Below are positions 6,701 to 12,935 of a stretch of 21,352 nucleotides of DNA, piece after piece. This DNA comes from SIG636 sp045604285 (lineage in GTDB: Bacteria; Bacillota; Clostridia; Oscillospirales; CAG-382), in assembly GCA_045604285.1 (NCBI GenBank), contig JAZUNS010000017.1, forward strand, positions 1 through 21,352, written 5' to 3'. The notes beneath the pieces were generated by a model. It was not told the origin of the DNA, made no database searches, and worked only from the letters and a program-made list of their open reading frames with translations. How positions within the stretch are numbered: the stretch's first letter is position 1; every line of letters starts with the position of its first letter. The translations under genes were made by a program, and so were the position numbers.

Positions 6701-8425
6701 GCCGTATCCGTTACCCCTTCGGTAGTGGACAGAGCCTACAGCGGTTGGAAATATATAAGAGGCGTTGTGGATTATACGGCAGTTACCGCCGCCGATGCCG
6801 AGGACCTGCGCTTTGAGGCATTGTCCAACAGCGCCAGAGTTGTTATGCTTAACTCTGCCTACGCCACCAAAAAAGTAGTTACCACCATGCAGGACAGCTA
6901 TTCCGTAGTATGGACGGTGGTTGGCGAGGGCGAAGCCGCATCGGTAGCCGCCATAAACACCGGCGTTTACGGTGTGGTCACACCGGACAGAGCCGTTACT
7001 GAAGCGTGCATGAAGAAATATTATCTTGAGGGTACCCTTACCCGTCGCTCCAACGTAATCGGTCACAGAGGCGTTCCGTCCCTTGCCCAGGAAAACTCTA
7101 TAGCCGGTGCGGCAACTGCCTACGAGCAGGGCGCAACCATGGTAGAAAACGATATTTACAAGGTTGCCGACGGTGTGCTTATGGTTATGCACGACAGTAC
7201 CATTGACCGCACCACCACGGGCAGCGGTAACACGGTGGATTTTACCAGCACCCAGCTTTCCAAATACGTAATAGACTACAATACCTCCGTTGCTACCGAG
7301 CCTATCCCCTCCCTTGAGGACTATTTTAAGCTAATAAAGGGCAAGGCGGGGCAAAAGCTTGTTATTGAAATAAAGCCCAACGATACCACCCTTGCAAAGC
7401 CTTTGGCAGACCTTATTAACAAGTATGACATTATAGACCAGGTGGTTATAATCTCCTTTAAAACTGCCCCCATGCTTGAGCTTAGAAAGCATCTGCCCGG
7501 TATAGCCATAGGTTATCTTTCCTCCTCTTATACGCTGGATGAGGGCAACGCTTTGTACACGGCATCCACCATTATCGACGCCGTGCAGGATTACATGAGC
7601 GTGTTTAACCCCAAGTATACGGGGCTTGGAGAGAATCTTATAAGAGAGCTGGCGTACAGAGGTATTACCGTATGGCCCTACACCATCAATGACCAGGCTA
7701 CCTTTGATAAATACTTTGTTAACAGCGTTGCGGGCATTACCACCAATTACAGCCAGTGGTCCAAGACCCTTGTATCCTCCTTGGAATATGACGGTTCTCA
7801 GGTAAAATCCACCACCTATAACGGCACGGTAAGCAACGTCTCCTCCAAGGCAGAGCTTGTAGTGGTTGAGGACAGCCTTGGCATAAGCTTTACCAACGGC
7901 AAGCTTACGGTTCCCTCCCCTGCGGCAGGGGGCAAGGCAAGCTTTTTCTTCCGTTTGAAGAGCACCACCGGTACGGGCATTAGCTATTACACCGTTACCG
8001 AGCTGCAAACGGTAGAGGTTGCCCCCACCCACAGTCTTGAGCTTATAGCAAGCTCTGCTTTAACGCTGGAGGGCACCTATCTTGCAAAGCTTGACGAAAG
8101 CTTTACCGTAGCCAAGGTAAAAGCCCAGTTTGTATACGAAGTAGGCGTGCTTGGCACAGACGGCGCCGAGCTGGATGACAGCAGAATAGTACCCACCGGC
8201 GCGACCGTATACCTTAAAGCCGACCCCACCCTTAAGGTAACGGGCGTGCTTGCAGGTGATATCAACGGCGATGCGTTGCATTCCGCCGCCGACCTGCTTG
8301 CCCTTGAATATTACATTATGGGCAAGGCAGAGTTTAACGACCTGCAATTTAAGGCGGCAGACCTAAACTTTGACGCCTTGCCCAACACCTCTGACGGCAT
8401 AATGCTTGAGAACAAGATAAAATAG
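3785..8425 (+). CDS. Large secreted multimodular glycerophosphodiester phosphodiesterase with C-terminal dockerin
   Basis: A 1546-residue exported protein. The GTG at 3785 has GGAGGG 12 bases upstream; an in-frame ATG at 3797 is the alternative, giving signal peptide MKNKLFKLMVSF... with likely cleavage after VQA (residue 34). Three ~278-residue modules follow (about 38-313, 315-590, 594-858). Each has a Cys-rich Ig-like half (CCD.GQT..L..C.VQF) and a LamG-like half (YYNDF..., FGD, MYRVQN..., VDYVKV). Residues ~887-1078 resemble a degenerate GDPD barrel without catalytic residues. The true GDPD domain is ~1090-1325: H1094-R1095-G, E1121-x-D1123, H1136-D1137, E1195-x-K1197. A linker precedes the dockerin (~1488-1546), whose two Ca loops start DINGD (D1492) and DLNFD. 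GDPDs hydrolyse glycerophosphodiesters; the dockerin implies anchoring to a cohesin partner not in this window. Transcribed divergently from sipW. Confidence 0.92.
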   Translation: MGKNMKNKLFKLMVSFALIFSMLIWAPPAGYVQAVGTGISCNVSFTKPAICCDVGQTALLAQCGVQFSAALPMVTSDITWKYGNETVTEFTPDAAGVYALTATANGNTATVYVVAKEASADEYVLYSNDFTSAPTDLRVIQQSSGATVTHSNGTYVLNASNATGSYIRVLMPSFLDAFGDAVFTARIKVTNATDAKKWGALMYRVQNGNYPYMQACIRYDSTAENGMELSHKDENNSWDVYRCGGFDEFITNGYNVVSVAADGVASKLSVNGKEVLSYSATHYDVGAFGLHVRAATLTVDSVKITLAPNESNVKSAKVGFAKPALRCDMGDTVKLSDCAVQFSANALYTKGNSLTWTLNGATVTEFTPTAPGVTALQVSNGSVTKTVYVVARALYESEYVLYYNDFTSAPGDFRVVQQTSGTTVTHSASAGTYTINASASNTNYGRVLLPAWLDVFGDLKFEAKLMQSGQNTEKNWSSLMYRVQNTDYPYMQVCMRYNAALTNGLEIAERTTGDIWSVKVEGTYADKLADYNVVALVAKANSTVYWINEEKVLEYNATPYVAGGLGLQAKGLSITVDYVKVSLGETTAEEDGYVSCAVSYTSPAICCDAGQTVLLSDCPVQFGYGVSPVNGTDVVWKKDGAVITEFEATEGIHELTAVYGNKTMRVFVVAKKTTASEYVLYYNDFSADPSSQFRAIEGKGTFSSGTYVLNASASKDTYVRVLLPEYLDVFGDYTYTASVKFTSPVDNTKWGAMMYRVQNANLPFLQGCIRYDATASNGTELSQRTADATWTVTQKGAYTGLTANAFNTVKIDSYGKTSTLSINGTTVLTETATPFQRGGLGFYARGLVMTLDYVKVTVPGNSAVTDLYTLPGEYADVRDPETGISIAPALITEIKTQADFDNIAYDTPAVAIMTYDVVNGTPKIVFADGSATPEAALSKLGGVIIPAFRIGDNTDADSLAAFLTSTNRRDAYAVSVTPSVVDRAYSGWKYIRGVVDYTAVTAADAEDLRFEALSNSARVVMLNSAYATKKVVTTMQDSYSVVWTVVGEGEAASVAAINTGVYGVVTPDRAVTEACMKKYYLEGTLTRRSNVIGHRGVPSLAQENSIAGAATAYEQGATMVENDIYKVADGVLMVMHDSTIDRTTTGSGNTVDFTSTQLSKYVIDYNTSVATEPIPSLEDYFKLIKGKAGQKLVIEIKPNDTTLAKPLADLINKYDIIDQVVIISFKTAPMLELRKHLPGIAIGYLSSSYTLDEGNALYTASTIIDAVQDYMSVFNPKYTGLGENLIRELAYRGITVWPYTINDQATFDKYFVNSVAGITTNYSQWSKTLVSSLEYDGSQVKSTTYNGTVSNVSSKAELVVVEDSLGISFTNGKLTVPSPAAGGKASFFFRLKSTTGTGISYYTVTELQTVEVAPTHSLELIASSALTLEGTYLAKLDESFTVAKVKAQFVYEVGVLGTDGAELDDSRIVPTGATVYLKADPTLKVTGVLAGDINGDALHSAADLLALEYYIMGKAEFNDLQFKAADLNFDALPNTSDGIMLENKIK
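3900..6360 (+). repeat. Three tandem ~830-bp intragenic modules
   Basis: Three copies starting near 3900, 4730 and 5567 encode the same Ig-like plus LamG-like unit. Shared landmarks are the CCDxGQT/RCDMGDT Cys motif, E(Y)VLY(Y/S)NDF, FGD, L/MMYRVQN, a W in the second half and VDYVKV/VDSVKI at the end. Divergence at DNA level is substantial, so this is an old expansion rather than a recent duplication. Confidence 0.85.
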
Positions 8426-8436
8426 CCTAAACAGTT

Positions 8437-8479
8437 AAAAAGGTTTATCGAAAAAAGCTTTTTTCGATAAACCTTTTTT
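8437..8479 (+). terminator. Intrinsic terminator after the GDPD-dockerin gene
   Basis: A perfect 42-base palindrome (8437-8478) has its centre at 8457/8458, core AAGGTTTATCG...CGATAAACCTT, and ends in a T run. It starts 11 bases after the TAG stop. The symmetry with A/T flanks would let it work in both directions. Confidence 0.9.
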
Positions 8480-8483
8480 ATGA

Positions 8484-8512
8484 TTGAAATTTGCAGGACA
8501 TTGTGGTAAACT
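8484..8512 (+). promoter_or_regulatory. Promoter for azlCD
   Basis: TTGAAA (8484-8489) and TAAACT (8507-8512) are 17 bases apart, with TGG directly before the -10 (extended -10 form). It lies immediately after the preceding terminator and about 35 bases before the azlC ATG, so azlCD is an independent transcription unit. Confidence 0.6.
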
Positions 8513-8546
8513 GTGGGCAACGCTGAAAACAAGGTAGTATTATATA

Positions 8547-9251
8547 ATGAAAAGATTTATAAAAGGGCTGCGGGGCGGCATACCCATAGGCCTTGGATAT
8601 TTATCGGTTTCTTTTTCTTTTGGTATACTTGCCGTTTCTTTGGGGTTTAGCTGGTGGCAGGCGGTTATAGTATCAATGACCACCCTTACCTCTGCCGGTC
8701 AGCTTGCAGGCATAAAAATAATGGCTTTCCCCGGGCAGTATGCAGAAATGCTTATATCCCAGCTTACCATAAATTTGCGCTACTCTTTTATGTCGGTTTC
8801 TTTATCTCAAAAGGTAACGCCTGAGTTTTCCGGCATAAAGCGCTGGCTTTTCGGCTTTTTTATGACCGACGAGATATTTGCGGTGGCGGCGGCTGAAAAG
8901 GAAGTAAGTACAAGCTTTTTTGCGGGGCTTTCCGTAATGCCCTACGTTGGCTGGACCGCAGGCACACTGCTTGGCAGCTTGCTTGGCGGGATACTGCCGC
9001 AAAACGTAATGAACGCTTTGTGCATTGCCATATACGGTATGTTTATAGCCATAATAGCACCCGATGCCAAAAAATCTGCAAAGCTGGGGCTGGTGGTGGC
9101 AGTATCAGTAGGGCTAAGCTGCGCCTTTTACTATTTGCCGTGGCTGTGCAAGGTTTCCGACGGGCTTGCCATAAGCATTTGTGCGGTAGCGGCGGCTGTT
9201 TTTGGTGCTTTGCTTTTTCCCGTAAAGGAGGAGGGCAAGGATGAACAATAA
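8547..9251 (+). CDS. azlC: AzlC-family branched-chain amino acid exporter, large subunit
   Basis: A 234-residue integral membrane protein of normal AzlC length. It opens with the family pattern GGIPIGLGYLSVSFSFG, then TLTSAGQLAG near residue 50 and INLRYSFMS near residue 77, all typical of AzlC/YgaZ. Several hydrophobic segments follow to a short charged C-terminus. With AzlD it is expected to export branched-chain amino acids or analogues across the cytoplasmic membrane. The ribosome site is weak (AAGGTAG, about 11 bases upstream), but the ATG fits the family N-terminus. Its last 11 bases overlap azlD, so translation is probably coupled. The actual substrate cannot be read from sequence. Confidence 0.93.
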   Translation: MKRFIKGLRGGIPIGLGYLSVSFSFGILAVSLGFSWWQAVIVSMTTLTSAGQLAGIKIMAFPGQYAEMLISQLTINLRYSFMSVSLSQKVTPEFSGIKRWLFGFFMTDEIFAVAAAEKEVSTSFFAGLSVMPYVGWTAGTLLGSLLGGILPQNVMNALCIAIYGMFIAIIAPDAKKSAKLGLVVAVSVGLSCAFYYLPWLCKVSDGLAISICAVAAAVFGALLFPVKEEGKDEQ

Positions 9252-9561
9252 GGAATTTTGGATATATCTGGCAATACTTGCAGGCTCTACCTATCTTATA
9301 AGAGCAATACCCTTTGCGGCAGTGCGCAAAAAGATAAGTAACCCGTTTGTGCGTTCGTTTTTGCATTACATACCCTATACGGTATTGGCTGCAATGACCT
9401 TCCCTTCTGCTTTATACGCAACGGGCAATCCCCTTGCAGCGGCAACGGGGCTGGCGGTGGGGCTGATTTTTGCCATAATGGAAAAAGGGCTTACCCTTGT
9501 GGCGATAGTCTCCTGCATAACGGTATTTGCCGCGGACTTGTTAATGACGTTAAATCTTTAA
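9241..9561 (+). CDS. azlD: AzlD-family branched-chain amino acid exporter, small subunit
   Basis: A 106-residue membrane protein with about four hydrophobic segments. It has the AzlD signature YLIRAIPF near residue 18 and the YIPYTVLAAMTFP segment near residue 45. AzlD/YgaH proteins of about 100-110 residues pair with AzlC to form the transporter. AGGAGG inside the end of azlC precedes the ATG, and the 11-base overlap shows one operon. No AzlB-type Lrp regulator is adjacent; the convergent XRE gene is on the other strand and belongs to another unit. Confidence 0.93.
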   Translation: MNNKEFWIYLAILAGSTYLIRAIPFAAVRKKISNPFVRSFLHYIPYTVLAAMTFPSALYATGNPLAAATGLAVGLIFAIMEKGLTLVAIVSCITVFAADLLMTLNL

Positions 9562-9562
9562 A

Positions 9563-9597
9563 AAAGTGGCTGTAAAGAAAAACTTTACAGCCACTTT
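9563..9597. terminator. Bidirectional terminator between azlD and the leftward XRE gene
   Basis: A 15-bp perfect stem (AAAGTGGCTGTAAAG with its complement) closes a 5-base A loop. On the minus strand it is followed by a run of six T, on the plus strand by a weaker TTTAAAG. It fills nearly the whole gap between two convergent genes, so it probably serves both. Confidence 0.85.
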
Positions 9598-9601
9598 AAA
9601 G

Positions 9602-9997
9602 TTATTCATTTCCGGCTTTGCGGAATGCGCGCAATTCCTCTTTATATATGGTGCGCAACCGGGTAGGTGTAACCTCCTGCAGCATAGCATATCTAATCAA
9701 CGACCTTACGGTGGCGCTTTTGTTAACGAATAAGGCTATATCCACAGGAACGGTACCATCTTTTTTCGTTTTGGTCGCCAGGTCGTACATAAGAAAGCTT
9801 TCCTTTGGGGTAAGTTCGTACACCTTTGCAATTTTCATCTGGATCTTAGGTGAGGGTGCAGGACGAAGTCCCTGCTCCATATTGAGTAAGTACGTCTGAG
9901 ACAGACCAAGCAGCTTACCCGCCGCACGCAACGAAAGACCGAGTTCTGCTCGCTTTTGTGATATAAACTCGCCAAACGTTTCTGCCATTAAATCCAT
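9602..9997 (-). CDS. XRE-family helix-turn-helix regulator
   Basis: A 131-residue DNA-binding protein. The ATG at 9997 is preferred: GGAGG (10012-10008) lies 10 bases upstream, within the end of the preceding gene. The longer TTG-initiated reading has no such site. Residues ~9-65 form an XRE helix-turn-helix (FISQKRAELGLSLRAAGKLLGLSQ, then TYLLNMEQG with PSP). The C-terminal half (VDIALFVNKSATVRSLIRYAML) is helical and may be a dimerisation or effector region. It is the last gene of the cassette after the sigma, membrane and Cys-rich exported genes, overlapping or abutting the latter, so it is likely controlled by the same unit. Target unknown. Confidence 0.85.
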   Translation of the reverse strand: MDLMAETFGEFISQKRAELGLSLRAAGKLLGLSQTYLLNMEQGLRPAPSPKIQMKIAKVYELTPKESFLMYDLATKTKKDGTVPVDIALFVNKSATVRSLIRYAMLQEVTPTRLRTIYKEELRAFRKAGNE

Positions 9998-10002
9998 TGC
10001 CG

Positions 10003-10404
10003 CTAATCCTCCGGACAACAAACAACAAAGTTGGAGCTGACGTTGGTTATAAGGTCATAGCCGCAGCGGGCGCAGGTTTGAATACTGCAAATGTCAAGCA
10101 GGCAACGGGGATGGTACTTATTAAGCTTATGAGTATACACGTAAAGATAATCAACGGGACCGTAATTATGGCCGTAGGTGTTACAGGTAGCGTTATAGGT
10201 CTGAACGCCGCCATCCATACCTATAACCTTCATTGCCACCCTTTGCTGTTCCTCGGGGCTAAGGTTATCGGTGGGAAAAACAACGGTGTATTCGGTGCCG
10301 TCAACTACGTATTCGTAGCTGTTGCCGCCGTCTGCGGATGCGGTATAGCAAGCGGAGGAAATAAGCATTTCCGCCGCAAGCAAAGCAAATAATATTCTTT
10401 TCAT
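10003..10404 (-). CDS. Small Cys-rich exported protein of unknown function
   Basis: A 133-residue protein; no family recognised. The N-terminus is a Sec signal peptide (MKRILFALLAAEMLISSAC...) with a likely cleavage at TASA|DGG near residue 24; the Cys at 19 is not in a good lipobox. The mature part has CNTYGHNYG, then a cluster HPRC-x4-C-x4-C-x2-C (CLLDICSIQTCARCGY) and a final VVCC. The spacing looks like a zinc-ribbon or disulfide-stabilised knot, and several His lie nearby. AAGGAG lies 10 bases before the ATG, and only 4 bases separate it from the membrane-protein gene upstream. The tight linkage to an ECF-like sigma/anti-sigma pair suggests it is a sensed or effector component (inference). 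Confidence 0.8.
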   Translation of the reverse strand: MKRILFALLAAEMLISSACYTASADGGNSYEYVVDGTEYTVVFPTDNLSPEEQQRVAMKVIGMDGGVQTYNATCNTYGHNYGPVDYLYVYTHKLNKYHPRCLLDICSIQTCARCGYDLITNVSSNFVVCCPED

Positions 10405-10408
10405 AAAA

Positions 10409-11269
10409 TCAGTTCTCCTTAATATTTTCTAAAACTGCAAATACCTCTTCCATGGTGGGTGCCACCACGCAGTAATAAATACCGTCTTTAACGCCAAAGG
10501 CACTACAGATAATGCGCCGCTTATCATAATACATTTTACAGCCGTTTACCTCTACGTAATTCTCCTTTGCAATGCTTTCCTCGGTTGCCTTTGAATTAAT
10601 GCTTGCGTTAAAGTATATCCTTGAATCAAGCTCCGTAAACGTTAAGGTAAGGGCGCCGTCCGGAGCGTTGCTTGCAAGGAATAGGTGGGACTTATCCTTT
10701 ACGGTTTTGTCGGGATACATAATATCCAAGCCCTCTGCTTTCAGCATTTCTTCGGCAGAATCGTAAAACCTGGGCGCATCTGCGTGAATTATATCGTAAT
10801 CATAGGTGCCGGTATCTTCCTTATCAAGGTGTATGCCGAAGCCTATGGGTTCCATTCTCGCATCGTCGTAATATTCCGCAACAAAAAAGGTTTTGTTTGC
10901 CGAAACGCCCAGCATACCCAACGCCGCCGCAAGGATTGCCGCCGCAATAACCGTGCGCAAGGGTATGCGCTTTTTTTTGCTTACGGTAACGGGCGTTTCG
11001 ATGGAAAGCCTTTGGGCTTCGTTTTCTTCTATTATGCCTTGGGTAGTATTTTCGGTGGCAATAGCATCGCCGTACAAAAGACTTAATCTGTCGCTACAGC
11101 TTTTTATAAGCTTTTCGTCTCCGTTACCAAAAAGCAAAAGGTCCGTTTCATAATCCAAAAGCTTTTCAAGGGCGGGTACGTCAAGCTGTTCTACGGTGAT
11201 TTTATTACTGCTTATTAATTTTTTAATCTCTTGACCGTTAATATTATCAAGAACAAGCTTTTCTTTCAT
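10409..11269 (-). CDS. Single-pass membrane protein, probable anti-sigma factor
   Basis: A 286-residue protein with a cytoplasmic N-domain (~1-100, acidic and helical), positively charged KKKR before one transmembrane segment (~104-123, TVIAAAILAAALGMLGV), and an extracytoplasmic domain (~125-286). The outer domain includes LTLTFTELDSRIYFN and NYVEVNGCKMYY, a beta-rich pattern like other anti-sigma sensor domains, with three Cys in the last 50 residues. There is no HxxxCxxC zinc anti-sigma motif. GGAGG lies 6 bases before the ATG. It immediately follows the sigma gene, which is the usual place for an anti-sigma factor; that role is inferred from topology and position. The exact sensor domain family was not identified. 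Confidence 0.75.
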   Translation of the reverse strand: MKEKLVLDNINGQEIKKLISSNKITVEQLDVPALEKLLDYETDLLLFGNGDEKLIKSCSDRLSLLYGDAIATENTTQGIIEENEAQRLSIETPVTVSKKKRIPLRTVIAAAILAAALGMLGVSANKTFFVAEYYDDARMEPIGFGIHLDKEDTGTYDYDIIHADAPRFYDSAEEMLKAEGLDIMYPDKTVKDKSHLFLASNAPDGALTLTFTELDSRIYFNASINSKATEESIAKENYVEVNGCKMYYDKRRIICSAFGVKDGIYYCVVAPTMEEVFAVLENIKEN

Positions 11270-11332
11270 TTTTTACCTCCTCACCATATATATGACAAAA
11301 AACACGGTTTTTCCCAAAAAAATTTTAAAAAA

Positions 11333-11887
11333 CTACAAAATATTTTCCGAAATAAACTTTTTTACCTTTTTTATCATATTTAAGCGAGTGTTATGTACCG
11401 TTTTTTCGGAGATGCCCAAAAGCTTTGCGGTTTGCTCTACGGTTTTGTCCTTGATATATATCAAGCAGTATATTTGTCTTTCCCTGGGGGTAAGCAGGTC
11501 GGTATCCTCCATTGCCCCAAGACGCTCTAAAACAGCGGCAAGCCTTGCGCTGTCGTCTGCAGCTCCGCAGGCGGGCAGCTCGTTTATCTCTGCCAAGGGT
11601 ACGGTGCGTACCGCCGTGGCTTTTCGGCGCTGCTCCAGCCCTTTAAGCTTGCAGGCTTTTATAAGCCAGCCATCCGGATTTGGATGTTCCATAAGCTCTG
11701 CCGCCTTTTCGCAGGCAAGCAGGTGAAGCTCGCCTATGCACTCATCGCCAAGGCTGCCGTACAAATCACCAAGGGTGCTTTTTAAGAGGGTTCTTACAAG
11801 GGTATCGTTGCGGATAATAAGATTACGCACAAAATCCGCCTGGGGTTGGCTTAGCTTTATAACGGGTTTATTGTTTTCGGCGGGCAA
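11333..11887 (-). CDS. ECF-like RNA polymerase sigma factor
   Basis: A 184-residue sigma factor of ECF size. The start is TTG at 11887: AGGAG is 9 bases upstream and no in-frame ATG occurs before residue 66. Residues ~20-90 correspond to region 2 (LIIRNDTLVRTLLKSTLGDLYG and the WLIKACKLKGLEQRRK segment, which would contact the -10). Region 4 is clear at ~131-178: LTPRERQIYCLIYIKDKTV followed by the helix-turn-helix EQTAKLLGISEKTVHNTRLNMIKKV. It probably recruits polymerase to envelope-response genes, held in check by the membrane protein encoded next. The gap to the upstream lipoprotein gene is 55 bases with only a weak hairpin. Confidence 0.88.
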   Translation of the reverse strand: MPAENNKPVIKLSQPQADFVRNLIIRNDTLVRTLLKSTLGDLYGSLGDECIGELHLLACEKAAELMEHPNPDGWLIKACKLKGLEQRRKATAVRTVPLAEINELPACGAADDSARLAAVLERLGAMEDTDLLTPRERQIYCLIYIKDKTVEQTAKLLGISEKTVHNTRLNMIKKVKKFISENIL

Positions 11888-11923
11888 AAGAACCCTCTCC
11901 TTTCTTATAATATTTGCTAAATA

Positions 11924-11938
11924 AGGGGCTTGTCCCCT
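11924..11938 (-). terminator. Weak hairpin between the SGNH lipoprotein and sigma genes
   Basis: AGGGG and CCCCT pair around the 5-base loop ACAAG, followed on the minus strand by TTATTTAG. The stem is short and the T tract broken, so it may only attenuate read-through into the sigma cassette. No convincing promoter for the sigma gene was found in the 55-base gap. Confidence 0.35.
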
Positions 11939-11942
11939 GTTT

Positions 11943-12935
11943 TTATTTGGAAACGTAGTCGTCCATATACGTGGGGTTTTCCCAAACGCCGGCTATTTTC
12001 CTTGCCGCATAGTCACGCAGGATAAAGGTCCATGCGTTATAGGCATAGCCCGTAAGGTGGCAGGCGAAGTTAGAGCCTATGTCGCTGCAAAACTCGGTGC
12101 CGAGGCAGTCGCTGTTATCCATAAGAATGGTGGATACGTCTATAAAATCAATACCGTTGCTGTTGCAATAATCCAGTACCCTTATATTAAGGTCGCTTAT
12201 ACTGCCGTTGTTAAGCTTGTTTGTGCCTCTATCGCTGGAGGAATGGAGGTAGGTATTGCTCATAACCACTATTTTTAGCTGAGGGTACGCACTCTTAAGC
12301 TCATCTACCAGCGAGGTAAACAGATTATAGGTTTCGATTATGCCGGTGGGGCCGTCTTTGTATATGGCGATATCGTTAAGCGCCATAAGGGAAAGATAAG
12401 CCGTGTCTACCTTCATTTCTCCGATAGCGTCGGTTATATTCATCTGCTGACCTCTGAAGGAGGGCAGGGCGCAGTCCTTGCTTTCTGCCGTTTGATGCTT
12501 GTTGTTATAAAGGCTAAAGCTTGCGGCGGCAAAGAAAGCGGCGTTGCCCAAAAAGCCCTTATCTGCCTGCCTTTGCTTGGTAGCGTAATTACTGTAATGA
12601 AGCATTATAGAGTTGCCCACAAACACGCTGTTATTAAAATATGCGTCGTTAAGGTCGTATTCAACCTCCCAATGCTCACCGAAATATGCGGCTCTTTCCT
12701 CATAGCTTTTATCAAATATTGCAGGTCTTTCGATCACCGCAGGGGCAGAGCTTTCCGGCAGGGCAGAGCTTTCCTCTTCATAGTATACAGAGCTTTCCTC
12801 TGCAGGAAGGCTTTCCGTTTGGCTTACGCTTTCGCTTTCCTTATCAAAGCTTTCGGTAACGTCCATATCCACCGGGGTACAGCCGCCAAGGGCAAGAAGT
12901 GCCGTTATCAATGCTGCCAATCTTTTTATCTTCAT
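11943..12935 (-). CDS. SGNH/GDSL-hydrolase-like lipoprotein
   Basis: A 330-residue lipoprotein. The lipobox is LGGC with the acylated Cys at 19, then a Ser/Glu-rich linker to about residue 68. The hydrolase-like domain has the block I nucleophile motif VFVGNS (Ser109; GNS in place of GDS) and a block III-like ALND (Asn187). A C-terminal CHLTGYAYNAW carries His293. The residue three before this His, normally the catalytic Asp, is Phe290, so the triad looks incomplete. SGNH enzymes de-esterify or deacetylate surface glycans and lipids; the substrate here is unknown. The ATG overlaps the stop of the nucleotidyltransferase gene by one base (TAATG), so the two are translationally coupled. Located on the outer face of the membrane. 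Confidence 0.85.
   Translation of the reverse strand: MKIKRLAALITALLALGGCTPVDMDVTESFDKESESVSQTESLPAEESSVYYEEESSALPESSAPAVIERPAIFDKSYEERAAYFGEHWEVEYDLNDAYFNNSVFVGNSIMLHYSNYATKQRQADKGFLGNAAFFAAASFSLYNNKHQTAESKDCALPSFRGQQMNITDAIGEMKVDTAYLSLMALNDIAIYKDGPTGIIETYNLFTSLVDELKSAYPQLKIVVMSNTYLHSSSDRGTNKLNNGSISDLNIRVLDYCNSNGIDFIDVSTILMDNSDCLGTEFCSDIGSNFACHLTGYAYNAWTFILRDYAARKIAGVWENPTYMDDYVSK
12745..12798 (-). repeat. Short degenerate repeats encoding the Ser/Glu-rich linker
   Basis: On the plus strand the unit GCAGAGCTTTCC occurs at 12745-12756 and 12763-12774, with ACAGAGCTTTCC at 12787-12798. They encode the ESSA/ESSV elements of the lipoprotein linker. Such units can expand or contract, changing linker length. 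Confidence 0.6.

Noticed and set aside
9602..9997. XRE regulator as a prophage or integrative-element marker
   Set aside because: No integrase, recombinase, phage structural gene or attachment-like repeat lies nearby. It is tightly linked to the sigma cassette.
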